DNA from: RGIG6919 sp045531905
GTDB taxonomy: Bacteria > Bacillota > Clostridia > Lachnospirales > Lachnospiraceae
Assembly (NCBI GenBank): GCA_045531905.1
Contig: JAZSEY010000018.1
Location: forward strand, 1-64,000
Length of the DNA: 64,000 bases
Reading direction: 5' to 3'
The notes beneath the pieces are model-generated. The model was given only the letters and a program-made list of their open reading frames with translations, ran no database searches and was not told the DNA's origin. Shown here piece after piece: positions 35,017 to 44,129 of this stretch. Positions within the stretch are counted from its first letter, which is position 1. Each line of letters begins with the position of its first letter. The translations under genes were made by a program, and so were the position numbers.

Positions 35017-36103
35017 AAATACAAATTCCCTTTACATACCAATTGAAGTCATTTAACATCGCCTCATCAGGCATGTTCTCACCGTCTCCTATTCTTATTT
35101 TGCCATTCACATCATACACAGGGCCATAGAACACGTCAAATGCACCTGAATTCAACAACTCTTTCTTTTCTTCTACAATTTTATCAATACCACTTTTTAC
35201 ATTCTTAGTCAAAGGTGCCAATTCAATCAGACCTGACTCATAATCCTCCCAGTAGTTTCCGGAATGATATTTACCCTGTAAAAACTCTACAATCTGTGGA
35301 CCATAGAACTCTTCCCAATTCCATGTTGCAGCTGTCAAAAAACTATTCGGATAATACTCACTGTTATCCATATTATATCCTATGGACCAAACTCCATTTT
35401 TCTCTGCAACATCCAAAGGAGCTACACTGTCACAATGCATCGCAACAACATCTACACCACATTCATCTATCAAGGTTTGCGTCTTCTTTGCATTTATGTC
35501 GTAATCTGTCCATGACTCACTCCAAATCACATGAACCGTAGCATCCGGATTCACAGATTGTACACCTAGGGTAAATGCATTAATTCCTCTGTTTACCTCA
35601 GAAATCGGATAGGCCGCAACATAACCAATCGCATCTGTCTCTGTCTGCAAACCCGCTACCACACCACACAAATATCGAATCTGATACATTCTTCCAAAAT
35701 ATGTAGTAATGTTATCGCCAACCTCTGTTCCTGTGGCATGTAAGAACACAATGTCCGGATTGTCTTCGGCAACCTGAATAATCCACTCTCCATAATCAAA
35801 GGAATTGCATATGATTATTTTACAGCCACTATCTATCATTGTCTGCATTGTGGTTTTGCAACTCTCATCAAAAGGCACATTTTCCTTATACATTATTTTC
35901 AGATTTAATAATTCTTCACACTTGGATATGCCTTCATAGTGGGATTGTCCCCAACCCTTGTCATCAATTTCACCATTGTATACAACTCCAATCTTTGTGA
36001 CTTGATTTGTATATTCCGTATCTGTCTTCTTGCCATCCATCAACAGTATACCAATAATAATGATAACAAGTATGCTAATAGCCAAGATAACCAATTTTTT
36101 CAT
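35006..36103 (-). CDS. membrane-anchored BMP/Med-family binding protein 2
   Basis: 365 residues, paralogous to the neighbour (shared NRGINAFTLGVQSVNP and a similar MLNDFNWYVKGI / MREMDWYVKGV ending). There is one hydrophobic anchor (about 4-23) without a lipobox cysteine. The ligand is unknown, probably a nucleoside or other small molecule by family. Duplication within the operon suggests paired or alternative ligand recognition for a sensor rather than uptake. Confidence 0.85.
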   Translation of the reverse strand: MKKLVILAISILVIIIIGILLMDGKKTDTEYTNQVTKIGVVYNGEIDDKGWGQSHYEGISKCEELLNLKIMYKENVPFDESCKTTMQTMIDSGCKIIICNSFDYGEWIIQVAEDNPDIVFLHATGTEVGDNITTYFGRMYQIRYLCGVVAGLQTETDAIGYVAAYPISEVNRGINAFTLGVQSVNPDATVHVIWSESWTDYDINAKKTQTLIDECGVDVVAMHCDSVAPLDVAEKNGVWSIGYNMDNSEYYPNSFLTAATWNWEEFYGPQIVEFLQGKYHSGNYWEDYESGLIELAPLTKNVKSGIDKIVEEKKELLNSGAFDVFYGPVYDVNGKIRIGDGENMPDEAMLNDFNWYVKGICIYEQ

Positions 36104-36122
36104 TGTTATATCCCCTTGTCCT

Positions 36123-37301
36123 TTATACTCTACTTAAATACACCATCGTAATATCATCTGCCTGCTCCTCCTCGCCGGCAAACGCATCCACTGCATCATA
36201 CATGCCTGCAACAAACTGTTCTACATCGCCAACCACCTTCAGGTTTGCATTTAGCGAATGCAATAAACGATCATCACCAAACAATTCCTTTTCAGGATTC
36301 AAGGCCTCCGTCACACCATCTGTATATAAGAAAATGCTCTCACCCGGTTCCAGGGTAAGAGATTGTTCTCTATATGGAATATCCTCCATCATGCCAAGAA
36401 CCAGATTTGCTTTTGCTGAGACCATAGCAAATGTGCCATCCTTGCTGCACACACACGGTAAATTATGTCCAGCATTTACAAAACGCACTTCATTGGAAAC
36501 AAGGTCCAACACACAGACAAAGGCTGTGACAAACATGCCTTCCTCATTTTTATAACACAACTGATTATTGGCACGGGAAACTACCTCTGCCAAAGGCAGT
36601 CCTAACGTTGCATAGTTCTTGATATGTGTCTTTGCCATACTCATAAATAACGCAGCCGGAACACCTTTTCCAGATACGTCAGCAATCAAAAAACAAAGAT
36701 GTGTATCATCAATCATAAACATATCATAAAAATCGCCGCCCACTTCCTTCGCAGGACGCATGGCCGCCGTCAATTTCACGTGTTCTAACTGATTAAAACT
36801 GGTAAAATCATTTTCCAAGCAACCAGCTTGAATTCTTGTAGCAACCGCAAGCTCAGATTTCATACGCTCTCGCTCTGTTACAAGCTTTGTGGTCTTGGTA
36901 TATAACATATTCATAAAAGAACCATAAATCTTACGATTCACCGATGCCAATTCCTCAAACAACGCCTTTGAAATGTTGGCACAACGCACATAATCCAAAG
37001 CCCGTACTGTTGCACCACGCTTATCATCATTAATCAAGCCCAACTCACCAATAAAGTCCCCCGCATACAGCACATTAATGCGATTTCCTTCACTGCTCAG
37101 AACATCTGTGGTCCCCTCTAAAATGATGTACATACCATCATCGCTATCTGCTCCACAGGTAACAATATCTTCTCCTTTTTCAAAAGAAATCTCTTCCATT
37201 GCTTCTAATAACACTTTAGCGCCTTCAGGAAGTTCTCCTGACTCAGGCAATTTGAAAAATTCCTGTATTGTTGGTATATTTCTTAATACATCTACATTCA
37301 T
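36123..37301 (-). CDS. cyclic-nucleotide-binding PP2C (SpoIIE-type) phosphatase
   Basis: 392 residues. An N-terminal cNMP-binding domain (about 15-130) has a phosphate-binding cassette GELGLINDDKRGATVRA that retains the Glu and Arg needed for cyclic-phosphate binding. A linker helix and a SpoIIE/RsbU-type PP2C domain follow (about 180-392), with metal-binding Asp in GGDFYD, IADVSGKG, YTDGVTEA and QADDITMV. Predicted role: cAMP-controlled dephosphorylation of the operon's STAS protein. Domain identities are firm; the link is inferred. Confidence 0.9.
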   Translation of the reverse strand: MNVDVLRNIPTIQEFFKLPESGELPEGAKVLLEAMEEISFEKGEDIVTCGADSDDGMYIILEGTTDVLSSEGNRINVLYAGDFIGELGLINDDKRGATVRALDYVRCANISKALFEELASVNRKIYGSFMNMLYTKTTKLVTERERMKSELAVATRIQAGCLENDFTSFNQLEHVKLTAAMRPAKEVGGDFYDMFMIDDTHLCFLIADVSGKGVPAALFMSMAKTHIKNYATLGLPLAEVVSRANNQLCYKNEEGMFVTAFVCVLDLVSNEVRFVNAGHNLPCVCSKDGTFAMVSAKANLVLGMMEDIPYREQSLTLEPGESIFLYTDGVTEALNPEKELFGDDRLLHSLNANLKVVGDVEQFVAGMYDAVDAFAGEEEQADDITMVYLSRV

Positions 37302-37317
37302 AGTGGACCTCCTATGA

Positions 37318-38385
37318 CTACTCTTTCCAATAAATTGTCGTATCTTCTGTTATCGGAGTTGAAAAATCAAAATCCCATGAACCACTCGCACTTGGAGACA
37401 ACGCTGGCACAGACACAGTCTCACCACTCACAACCTCCTGTATCCCAAACACTGCGCCATTGTACATGAAGGTTACTGTAAATGATGCTGCTTCAGTGGT
37501 TTCTTCCTCCGTTGAAGTCTCTTCAGTTGAAGTTTCCTCGGTTGAAACTATCTCTGTTGATACTTCCTCTGTCGTCTCTTCCTCAGATGTTTCTTCTGTT
37601 GACTCTTCTTCCGAGGTAGTATCATCTTCTAATAAATCTTTCAATTCATCAAGGGTTATTTCTAATTCTGTACCATTTTCTACAATCTCTATCAAAGTTC
37701 TAATCGTCTCTTTCGGTAAATCCTCATAGTTAATATCCACTACTTCTCCCACATAATCTGTGGTCTTGTCATCCTGATAGATAATAACCTCTTTTCCGCC
37801 TTCCACAAACACCTCTTCCTCAGAAACCTGATTACCGGTTGTAACCAGCTGAGTGGATACTTTTCCTTTAAATACAGACACCCTTGTGTACAGTACACCG
37901 TTCTCATCATAATATGTATCTGCTCTAAAAATAGTGCCTCGAACTGACATTGTCGAGTTTGGTGTATTCACCTCGTAAGCCGCGTTATCAGCTAATGGAT
38001 TCTGTATCTCATTGGTAATAGCACCATCCTCAAGTACAATCGTAGTCTTTCCACTTTCTGCACTTCCTGCTGCCTCTACTCGAATCTTAGTATTCTCTTC
38101 CATATACAGATACTTATCATCATCTACCTTTAATGTAGCTTTTGATTTTGCCTGAGATTCTACCTGGTCTCCGGAATTCAACACCATATTGGCATAAGCC
38201 TCCATGCCGTCACCTGCACCTTTGCTAACAAGGACTTTTCCCTCAGTCTCAAAGACCTTGATGACACGATATGCCTTATCTTTTCCCAAAGCAATTGCCA
38301 GCACAACGCCAACTACAACCACCGCTGCAACACTCACTGTTATAAGTATTTTTTTATTCTTTAAAATCTCCATATTATCCCCCAT
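37318..38385 (-). CDS. FecR-domain membrane protein with acidic linker
   Basis: 355 residues with a membrane segment (about 14-31), an extracytoplasmic FecR domain (about 45-200; GSGDQV-like NSGDQVESQ, SVRGTIFRADTYY), a Ser/Thr/Glu-rich low-complexity linker (about 252-300) and a short C-terminal repeat of the InlB/Flg_new type (TVTFMYNGAVFGIQEV). The start at 38385 overlaps the upstream stop as TAATG. An ATG four codons later, preceded by GGGGG, is an alternative. FecR domains often accompany CHASE2 proteins, which is also the case here. Confidence 0.85.
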   Translation of the reverse strand: MGDNMEILKNKKILITVSVAAVVVVGVVLAIALGKDKAYRVIKVFETEGKVLVSKGAGDGMEAYANMVLNSGDQVESQAKSKATLKVDDDKYLYMEENTKIRVEAAGSAESGKTTIVLEDGAITNEIQNPLADNAAYEVNTPNSTMSVRGTIFRADTYYDENGVLYTRVSVFKGKVSTQLVTTGNQVSEEEVFVEGGKEVIIYQDDKTTDYVGEVVDINYEDLPKETIRTLIEIVENGTELEITLDELKDLLEDDTTSEEESTEETSEEETTEEVSTEIVSTEETSTEETSTEEETTEAASFTVTFMYNGAVFGIQEVVSGETVSVPALSPSASGSWDFDFSTPITEDTTIYWKE

Positions 38386-40298
38386 TACTCAGACACCTTT
38401 TCAAAGGTGTACTCTCCTTCTGTATTGACATAGAACTGAATACCTCCGGCATAATTGGTACTATCTCCAGATACCTTCCAGGTACCTTCATCCAACGTGT
38501 ATGCCTGATTTTTGTATAATTTTAAACTTTCACCAGGGGCAATTTTGTTGGACTCCATCCACTCCGTAGCGATAACCAATCTTCGAACTGCCTTGTTGCC
38601 GGCAAGGTCTTCAGCAGAAATCGTATACACCTCAATACCTCTGTTGGACTTCAGTTTAAAAGCAACCTTTGTGCCATCCAATTCTACATCCTTGCCATTC
38701 AGAGTAACCTTATATAAATTCTCATCCTCCACAGTTACCTGATGACTCTCAGCATAATAGGTCTTATTATGGGTGGCATTTGTAAACTTTGGTTGTTTCT
38801 TATCTAATAAAATCTCTTCCAGAGCAATGGCACCTGTCTTTTCACCAGTACTCTTTTTCTTCAAATAAATCTTACCCGAAGCAATTGACTTCTGATACTT
38901 TATTTCATCAGCATAATCGCCATCTAAAGACTTCGAAATCAAATACCCCTTTGCCGGTTTAATCACCACGTCTGTGGTAAAGAAATTGTTCTTACCTTCT
39001 GTGCCTTTAATGATATATGGATTCTCCGGAGCAGGTAAATATGTAATGGCAAATTCCGTTGTGGCTTTTACTTCCTTGTATGTATCATTTTCTGCAAAAG
39101 TAGCACGTGCCACATAATCACCTACGGCACTTGGTTTTTCCTTGGAATAAGTGTCGTCCGCTGCACCTTTTTCTTTGTATTCTACGGTCACCTTATCAGT
39201 ACCATTGGTGTCAGATGTAACAGTAGACGAAATCTCACCACCATAATATATATCTGATACTTTTACGCTACCGGTACCATCTGCCTTTCCAACACTAAAG
39301 GTCGCATTCATTGTCTTTTCATCAAACACATCACCAGAACTGGTACACACCTTAATGGTAGCACTGTTCGAATAGGCACCAACCTTTAACTTTGTTTTAG
39401 GTGTCACCGATATAGTGGCAGTACTACCTGCTGTTAATAGCATAGCTTCCATATTTTCAATGGTTACACCATCCATAGTTACATCAAAATTTGTAAAAAT
39501 ATCTCCACTGGCCGGGAAGCCTAAATAAACATCAGCCACACCCGTATTGCTAATGGTATAGTTCTTTGCCGCAACTGCATCATAACCATATTCCACTGCA
39601 TCAAAGGCAACTGTGTCATCTGGAACAGTACATTTGTAAATGTCCGCCAAAGTCAATGCCTCAAACTCCACCTTTGGAATCTCATAGTAAATACCATCGC
39701 AAAGAACCTTAGTAACAATGGCAGTTGTCCGGTTATCGATTCTTACACCATCATTGATAGACAACACAACCGACGAAGGCAACGTTGTATTACCTAAAAT
39801 CGACAATCCATTGGTTATGTTGATTGTGCTTGTTGTACTAGGATTCAATGCTGATGTATCCAGTACAAAATTAGTTACCTGGAAGTTGCCATTTACAGTA
39901 ACGCTTCCCGCGGTGACAGATTGCAAATCCAAATGACCAAATGTTGCACCATTCTCAATAGTTAAACTTTTACAGCCTGCGGCAATACCTCCATCTATGT
40001 AACCACTGGTTGTAACTTTTAATCCTTCCATTCCAAAGCCGCTGCTAATGGTTCCTTTATTATTCACTCTTCCACCTGCATCGCCTAATGGGTCCTTAGA
40101 CTGAATCGTTCCTGAAACAGTAACACCTTCTTCAATCACTAACTCACCACCACTGGTTATTTCATAATCTTCCGTAGAGTCCGTGGTAAGACTCTCCGAA
40201 GAACTAATCGTCACTGCAAAAGCTGTCAGGGGCATAAGCTGTACTACCAGCAATATAGTCATTATAATTGCCAATAATCGCTTCATTCTTTGTTTCAT
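38385..40298 (-). CDS. secreted surface protein with beta-rich repeats
   Basis: 637 residues from ATG 40298, with GGGAGGG six bases upstream; an upstream frame start at 40328 has no site. The signal peptide (about 3-28) ends near TAFAV. The body has a beta-helix-like N-terminal third (SGGELVIEEGVTVSGTI, repeated NGTI/NNKG types), then Ig-like segments and the ending YAGGIQFYVNTEGEYTFEKVSE. No sorting signal or anchor was seen. It is the first gene of the 13-gene operon and may be the extracellular partner of FecR or CHASE2. Confidence 0.75.
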   Translation of the reverse strand: MKQRMKRLLAIIMTILLVVQLMPLTAFAVTISSSESLTTDSTEDYEITSGGELVIEEGVTVSGTIQSKDPLGDAGGRVNNKGTISSGFGMEGLKVTTSGYIDGGIAAGCKSLTIENGATFGHLDLQSVTAGSVTVNGNFQVTNFVLDTSALNPSTTSTINITNGLSILGNTTLPSSVVLSINDGVRIDNRTTAIVTKVLCDGIYYEIPKVEFEALTLADIYKCTVPDDTVAFDAVEYGYDAVAAKNYTISNTGVADVYLGFPASGDIFTNFDVTMDGVTIENMEAMLLTAGSTATISVTPKTKLKVGAYSNSATIKVCTSSGDVFDEKTMNATFSVGKADGTGSVKVSDIYYGGEISSTVTSDTNGTDKVTVEYKEKGAADDTYSKEKPSAVGDYVARATFAENDTYKEVKATTEFAITYLPAPENPYIIKGTEGKNNFFTTDVVIKPAKGYLISKSLDGDYADEIKYQKSIASGKIYLKKKSTGEKTGAIALEEILLDKKQPKFTNATHNKTYYAESHQVTVEDENLYKVTLNGKDVELDGTKVAFKLKSNRGIEVYTISAEDLAGNKAVRRLVIATEWMESNKIAPGESLKLYKNQAYTLDEGTWKVSGDSTNYAGGIQFYVNTEGEYTFEKVSE

Positions 40299-40408
40299 GA
40301 TGTAACCCTCCCATAATCTTATATTCAAAAGGATACTCGCTTTTGAGTAACCGTATTACGTTACACTATTTTGCATAAAATATCAAGCATTTTTTGTGAT
40401 TTTTTTTA

Positions 40409-40437
40409 ATTTTATTTGATATCCAAAACTCTGTCAA
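40409..40437 (-). promoter_or_regulatory. promoter of the 13-gene signalling operon
   Basis: On the minus strand TTGACA (40432-40437), 17 bases, TAAAAT (40409-40414). The leader is about 105 bases and can fold (40331-40364). No other comparable promoter was seen between the operon genes. Confidence 0.7.
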
Positions 40438-40489
40438 GATAATAATGCAATGCAGTAAAACATTTTTCTCACCTAACAAATGTGAAAGA

Positions 40490-40518
40490 TTGCATGAGCC
40501 AATTTCCTATGTTAAACT
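40490..40518 (+). promoter_or_regulatory. possible promoter of the 40542 gene
   Basis: TTGCAT, 17 bases, TAAACT. Weak match; a good AGGAGG follows before the start codon. Confidence 0.35.
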
Positions 40519-40541
40519 GACCTAAAAAAGGAGGGCAGACA

Positions 40542-41885
40542 ATGAAACAACCTATGAAAAAACACATTTCTGGCTTCATTACATATATGATTTTATTCTT
40601 AATACTGGTTGGTTTGGAACTTGGCATGCAACTTATAGTTGCATGGATACCAACTGAGCGTATACAAGCCAACATGGAAATCTCTGCAGCATATTTATGC
40701 GAAAATCCGCTCTTTTACAACGTACATGAAAAGGATAAAAGCACCCGCATTGACCATTACGCAGATTCCATTTTGTTAAACGTTTTATATTGCTATGACA
40801 AGGACGCACCACTAAAAAGTGTGATGTACTCCGGCTACTATTACGAAAAATCAGTAAATGAAAACAGCAATCTGAAAACAGCAGTGACAGAGAACAAAGA
40901 ACCAACCGTTGACTACATGCGATACTGGCATGGTTCTATCTCCCTATTAAGACCACTTTTTACGGTACTGCATTTGAAACAAATATATATACTCAATGGC
41001 ATTTTGTTGCTGTTATTCCTTGCTTTATTATTGTTTCAAATATTTCGATATCTGGGCAAGGGAGCTGGCATCGCCTTTATCCTTGCACTCATTTTCAATA
41101 ATGTCTGGTTTGTTCCGTTCTCGTTGGAATATACCTTTATGTTTATGCTGATGCTCATCAGTAGCAACCTGCTATTTTATCTACATCGCAAAAATTCTGC
41201 ACTGATACCTGTTTTATTCTTTATTACAGGAAGTCTGGCTGCATATTTTGATTTTCTAACCACCGAAACCATTACGTTAACAATTCCGTTAATTCTATGG
41301 TTGTTGCTGGAGGAAAAAACAGGAAGCATTACCACATTGAAAGACGGTATCATAAAGTGCATCAAGGCAGGCGCGCTTTGGCTCATTGCATTTGTACTGA
41401 CATGGGCAAGTAAATGGTTATTGGCCTCCCTAGTTCTTGGAGAAAATGCTTTTACCAATGCATTTTCGCATGCATCCCTTCGCATGCAGGGCGAGGCCGG
41501 GATTTCCGATGTGACAGGTATCAATCTCATCCTCGGTTCCCTACTACGCAACTTAGACTGTCTGTTCCCATTTTCCTTAGTGGAACAAAACGGCTATCTA
41601 TTGGCACTTGGTACACTGGTGTTATGCAGTATTATTTATTATTTGATTAAGAACCAAAAAACTACAACACCAATCGTTCCATTATTGATGCTCATTGGTT
41701 GTATACCTTATCTTCGCTATACAGTGCTCTCCAATCATTCGTATATACACTGTTTCTTTACGTTCAGAGCACAGCTAATCACGATATTCTGTATCGGACT
41801 TTTATTTGTATATAATACTGACACGGCTTTCTTACAAAAGGAATGGAAAAAACTATGGAAGAAAAAAAGCAAGAAAAGAAAATAG
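40542..41885 (+). CDS. polytopic membrane protein, possibly GT-C-like
   Basis: 447 residues with about ten hydrophobic segments. After the first membrane segment an extracytoplasmic stretch of about 110 residues carries several acidic positions. The tail is very basic (KKLWKKKSKKRK). I do not recognise a family motif. The next gene, a dolichol-phosphate-mannose-synthase-like glycosyltransferase, overlaps it by 43 bases. This pairing is typical of lipid-linked sugar donor synthesis with a membrane transferase, so a GT-C-like role is plausible but unproven. Confidence 0.7.
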   Translation: MKQPMKKHISGFITYMILFLILVGLELGMQLIVAWIPTERIQANMEISAAYLCENPLFYNVHEKDKSTRIDHYADSILLNVLYCYDKDAPLKSVMYSGYYYEKSVNENSNLKTAVTENKEPTVDYMRYWHGSISLLRPLFTVLHLKQIYILNGILLLLFLALLLFQIFRYLGKGAGIAFILALIFNNVWFVPFSLEYTFMFMLMLISSNLLFYLHRKNSALIPVLFFITGSLAAYFDFLTTETITLTIPLILWLLLEEKTGSITTLKDGIIKCIKAGALWLIAFVLTWASKWLLASLVLGENAFTNAFSHASLRMQGEAGISDVTGINLILGSLLRNLDCLFPFSLVEQNGYLLALGTLVLCSIIYYLIKNQKTTTPIVPLLMLIGCIPYLRYTVLSNHSYIHCFFTFRAQLITIFCIGLLFVYNTDTAFLQKEWKKLWKKKSKKRK

Positions 41886-42565
41886 AAGCCTATCAGCTTA
41901 CCATATTGATGCCATGTTTAAATGAGGCTGCCAACATCGGCTATGCTTTAGATGCAGCACAGGCATTCCTAGAGCACTCCCACATCCATGGTGAACTCTT
42001 AGTTGTGGATAATGGCAGTGCAGATAAATCTGTATCCATCGCAAAGGCTCATGGGGCAAGAGTGATAACTGAGCCTTTGAAAGGCTATGGTATGGCACTC
42101 CGCACGGGAATGAAACACGCTCAAGGAACCTATATCATCATGGGGGATTGCGACAGCACCTATGATTTTTCTAATCTCATGCCCTTTGTGGAACAACTTC
42201 AAAATGGATATGATTTCGTAATTGGCAACCGCTTTTCAGGTGGCATTGCAAAGGGGGCCATGCCATTTTCTCATCGCTATTTTGGTGTACCTTTTTTATC
42301 TTGGCTTGGACGTCTTCGATATCAGGTTGACATCACTGATTTTCATTGTGGCCTCAGAGGCTTCCGTGCAGACCTTGCCAAAACATTTTCTTTTCAGACA
42401 ACCGGCATGGAATTTGCAACGGAGCTAATCGCACAATTCGCCAAGGCAAATGCGCGCATCATTGAAGTGCCTACCACGCTGTCTGTGAGCGTGTCTCCAA
42501 GAAAAACACACCTGAAAACAATAAAAGACGGCATTCGCCACCTTTTATTTATGCTAAAAGGCTAG
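41843..42565 (+). CDS. family 2 glycosyltransferase (DPM1-like)
   Basis: 240 residues. The GT-A fold is recognisable from LMPCLNEAANIG, LLVVDNGSADKS, the metal-binding MGDCDSTYD and GNRFSGG. No C-terminal membrane segments, so it is of the soluble DPM1/Alg5 type. Two starts are possible (41843 and 41855); the ribosome-site spacing is poor for both. It overlaps the preceding membrane protein gene, so translation is coupled. The expected product is a polyprenyl-phosphate sugar. Confidence 0.88.
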   Translation: MEKTMEEKKQEKKIEAYQLTILMPCLNEAANIGYALDAAQAFLEHSHIHGELLVVDNGSADKSVSIAKAHGARVITEPLKGYGMALRTGMKHAQGTYIIMGDCDSTYDFSNLMPFVEQLQNGYDFVIGNRFSGGIAKGAMPFSHRYFGVPFLSWLGRLRYQVDITDFHCGLRGFRADLAKTFSFQTTGMEFATELIAQFAKANARIIEVPTTLSVSVSPRKTHLKTIKDGIRHLLFMLKG

Positions 42566-42580
42566 AACACCGTCGTTTTA

Positions 42581-44020
42581 TTAATAATATTTTCTTGGAA
42601 TCTTATACTGCTTCGCATATTTATCCGCCACAGATCCCTTTTTACAGTAAATGGTCACTTTTTTACTACAAAGAAACGCATATTTTTTAATGTTCTTAAC
42701 GCTTTTTCTAAGCTTCACAATCTGCAAATTCTTACATTCTGCAAATGCACGCTTGCCGATATCCGTTAACTTGGAATCCGCTGTTACTTTTTTCAAATAT
42801 GGATTCATATAACAGGCATAATCTCCCACTGCAACTACGCCCTTCAAATTCAACTCTTTATTTTTTGTTCCCATAGGATATACACACAAGGTTCTTGGGG
42901 ATCTCATGTATAATGCACCAGCCTTGGCAAAATACTTTTTATTCCCCTTTGCCACCTGTATCTCTTCCAAAGCAGGCAGGTTGTATGTCGGGATATATGT
43001 AACCAAAGATTTTTTATTTCCTTCCCGAAATCCTTGAAAACTAGTTCCCAATTTAATGGTCTTTAGTGTTTCACAGCCATCAAAGGTATGCACTGAAAGC
43101 ACTTGCAGTTTATTACCAAAGGTGATTTTCTTTAGTTTCACACATCCACCAAAAGCATAGTAGTGTATTTCAACTTCATCCCCATAGTATTCATCTATCT
43201 CTTCTGTACAGGTTAACTTTGACCCCTTTGCAAACGTTACCTTCTTCAACTCTTTGCAATTCTGAAATGCTCCAGCCTTCAAAGTAGTAACTGACTTTGG
43301 AATTACAATAGCGGTAATATCTGTACCGTAAAATGCTAATTGATGTACAATTTCTGTGCCCTTTTTAATACTGGCTACGGTATCCTTCCGCAACGCAATA
43401 TACAAGTTTTTGCCATCTGCACTATACAGACTGCCCTTTATCATTTTCAAATTCTGATTATGCTCATGAATATCAATTTTTTGCAACTTAGGTGCTTCCC
43501 CTAAAAATCTGTCGCCCAAATCTTTAACCGATGCTCCCAGTGAAATGGTTTTCAGTCTTTTACAATCTGCAAATGCCGATACGCCAATAGACACCACGCC
43601 ATCTCCTATCACAACCTTTTGCAAATTAGGACAATAAGCCACTGCCCCAAAACCGATATCCGTGACACCATCTCCCACGACTAAAGTTTTCAGATTTGGC
43701 AAATAAGATAAGCCTCCAGGCAAGATACCTGTAACACTATCTTTGATAATTACTTTCTTTATCTTGGATAAAGGAATATATCCTCTCCACGAACCAGTAT
43801 AGGGATAAGCAAAACCGCCTTCATATTCATACTGATTCTCATAATTTCCCACTACCCCAGAACCATAAAAGGTCAGACACCCGGTTTCTTTATTGAAGCT
43901 ATATTCCGCTTCCGTTACCACTTCTTTCTGGTCTTCCTCTTCTTCAGCCATAACCGCCGGACACCATGCCATGAAAACGCAAATTACCACCATAAATAAC
44001 AAACATTGCCGTAATCTCAT
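42581..44020 (-). CDS. secreted BspA-like leucine-rich-repeat protein
   Basis: 479 residues with a signal peptide (about 5-25, ending PAVMAEE) and then at least eight LRR_5 repeats of the BspA type (IGVSAFADCKRLKTISL, LKAGAFQNCKELKKVTF, IGKRAFAECKNLQIVKL). The C-terminus ends in VADKYAKQYKIPRKYY, with no anchor. Proteins of this kind are surface or secreted and abundant in Lachnospiraceae; binding partners are unknown. It has its own promoter. Confidence 0.88.
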   Translation of the reverse strand: MRLRQCLLFMVVICVFMAWCPAVMAEEEEDQKEVVTEAEYSFNKETGCLTFYGSGVVGNYENQYEYEGGFAYPYTGSWRGYIPLSKIKKVIIKDSVTGILPGGLSYLPNLKTLVVGDGVTDIGFGAVAYCPNLQKVVIGDGVVSIGVSAFADCKRLKTISLGASVKDLGDRFLGEAPKLQKIDIHEHNQNLKMIKGSLYSADGKNLYIALRKDTVASIKKGTEIVHQLAFYGTDITAIVIPKSVTTLKAGAFQNCKELKKVTFAKGSKLTCTEEIDEYYGDEVEIHYYAFGGCVKLKKITFGNKLQVLSVHTFDGCETLKTIKLGTSFQGFREGNKKSLVTYIPTYNLPALEEIQVAKGNKKYFAKAGALYMRSPRTLCVYPMGTKNKELNLKGVVAVGDYACYMNPYLKKVTADSKLTDIGKRAFAECKNLQIVKLRKSVKNIKKYAFLCSKKVTIYCKKGSVADKYAKQYKIPRKYY

Positions 44021-44056
44021 CCTATCCCTCCTTACAAAATACTAATATGTTCTTAC

Positions 44057-44085
44057 ATTATAACACTCTACATACATAGGTACAA
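44057..44085 (-). promoter_or_regulatory. promoter of the LRR gene
   Basis: Minus strand TTGTAC (44080-44085), 17 bases, TATAAT (44057-44062). Confidence 0.55.
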
Positions 44086-44129
44086 CCTATCCCATCATAT
44101 ATTATGATGAGTATGTTTGAGGTATTATT

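Noticed and set aside
33916..36103. An ABC nucleoside uptake system
   Set aside because: Only binding proteins are present; no permease or ATPase gene lies anywhere in the operon.
40300..40410. A c-di-GMP (GEMM) riboswitch in the signalling-operon leader
   Set aside because: The conserved GEMM core and tetraloop-receptor pattern is not present; only simple hairpins are visible.
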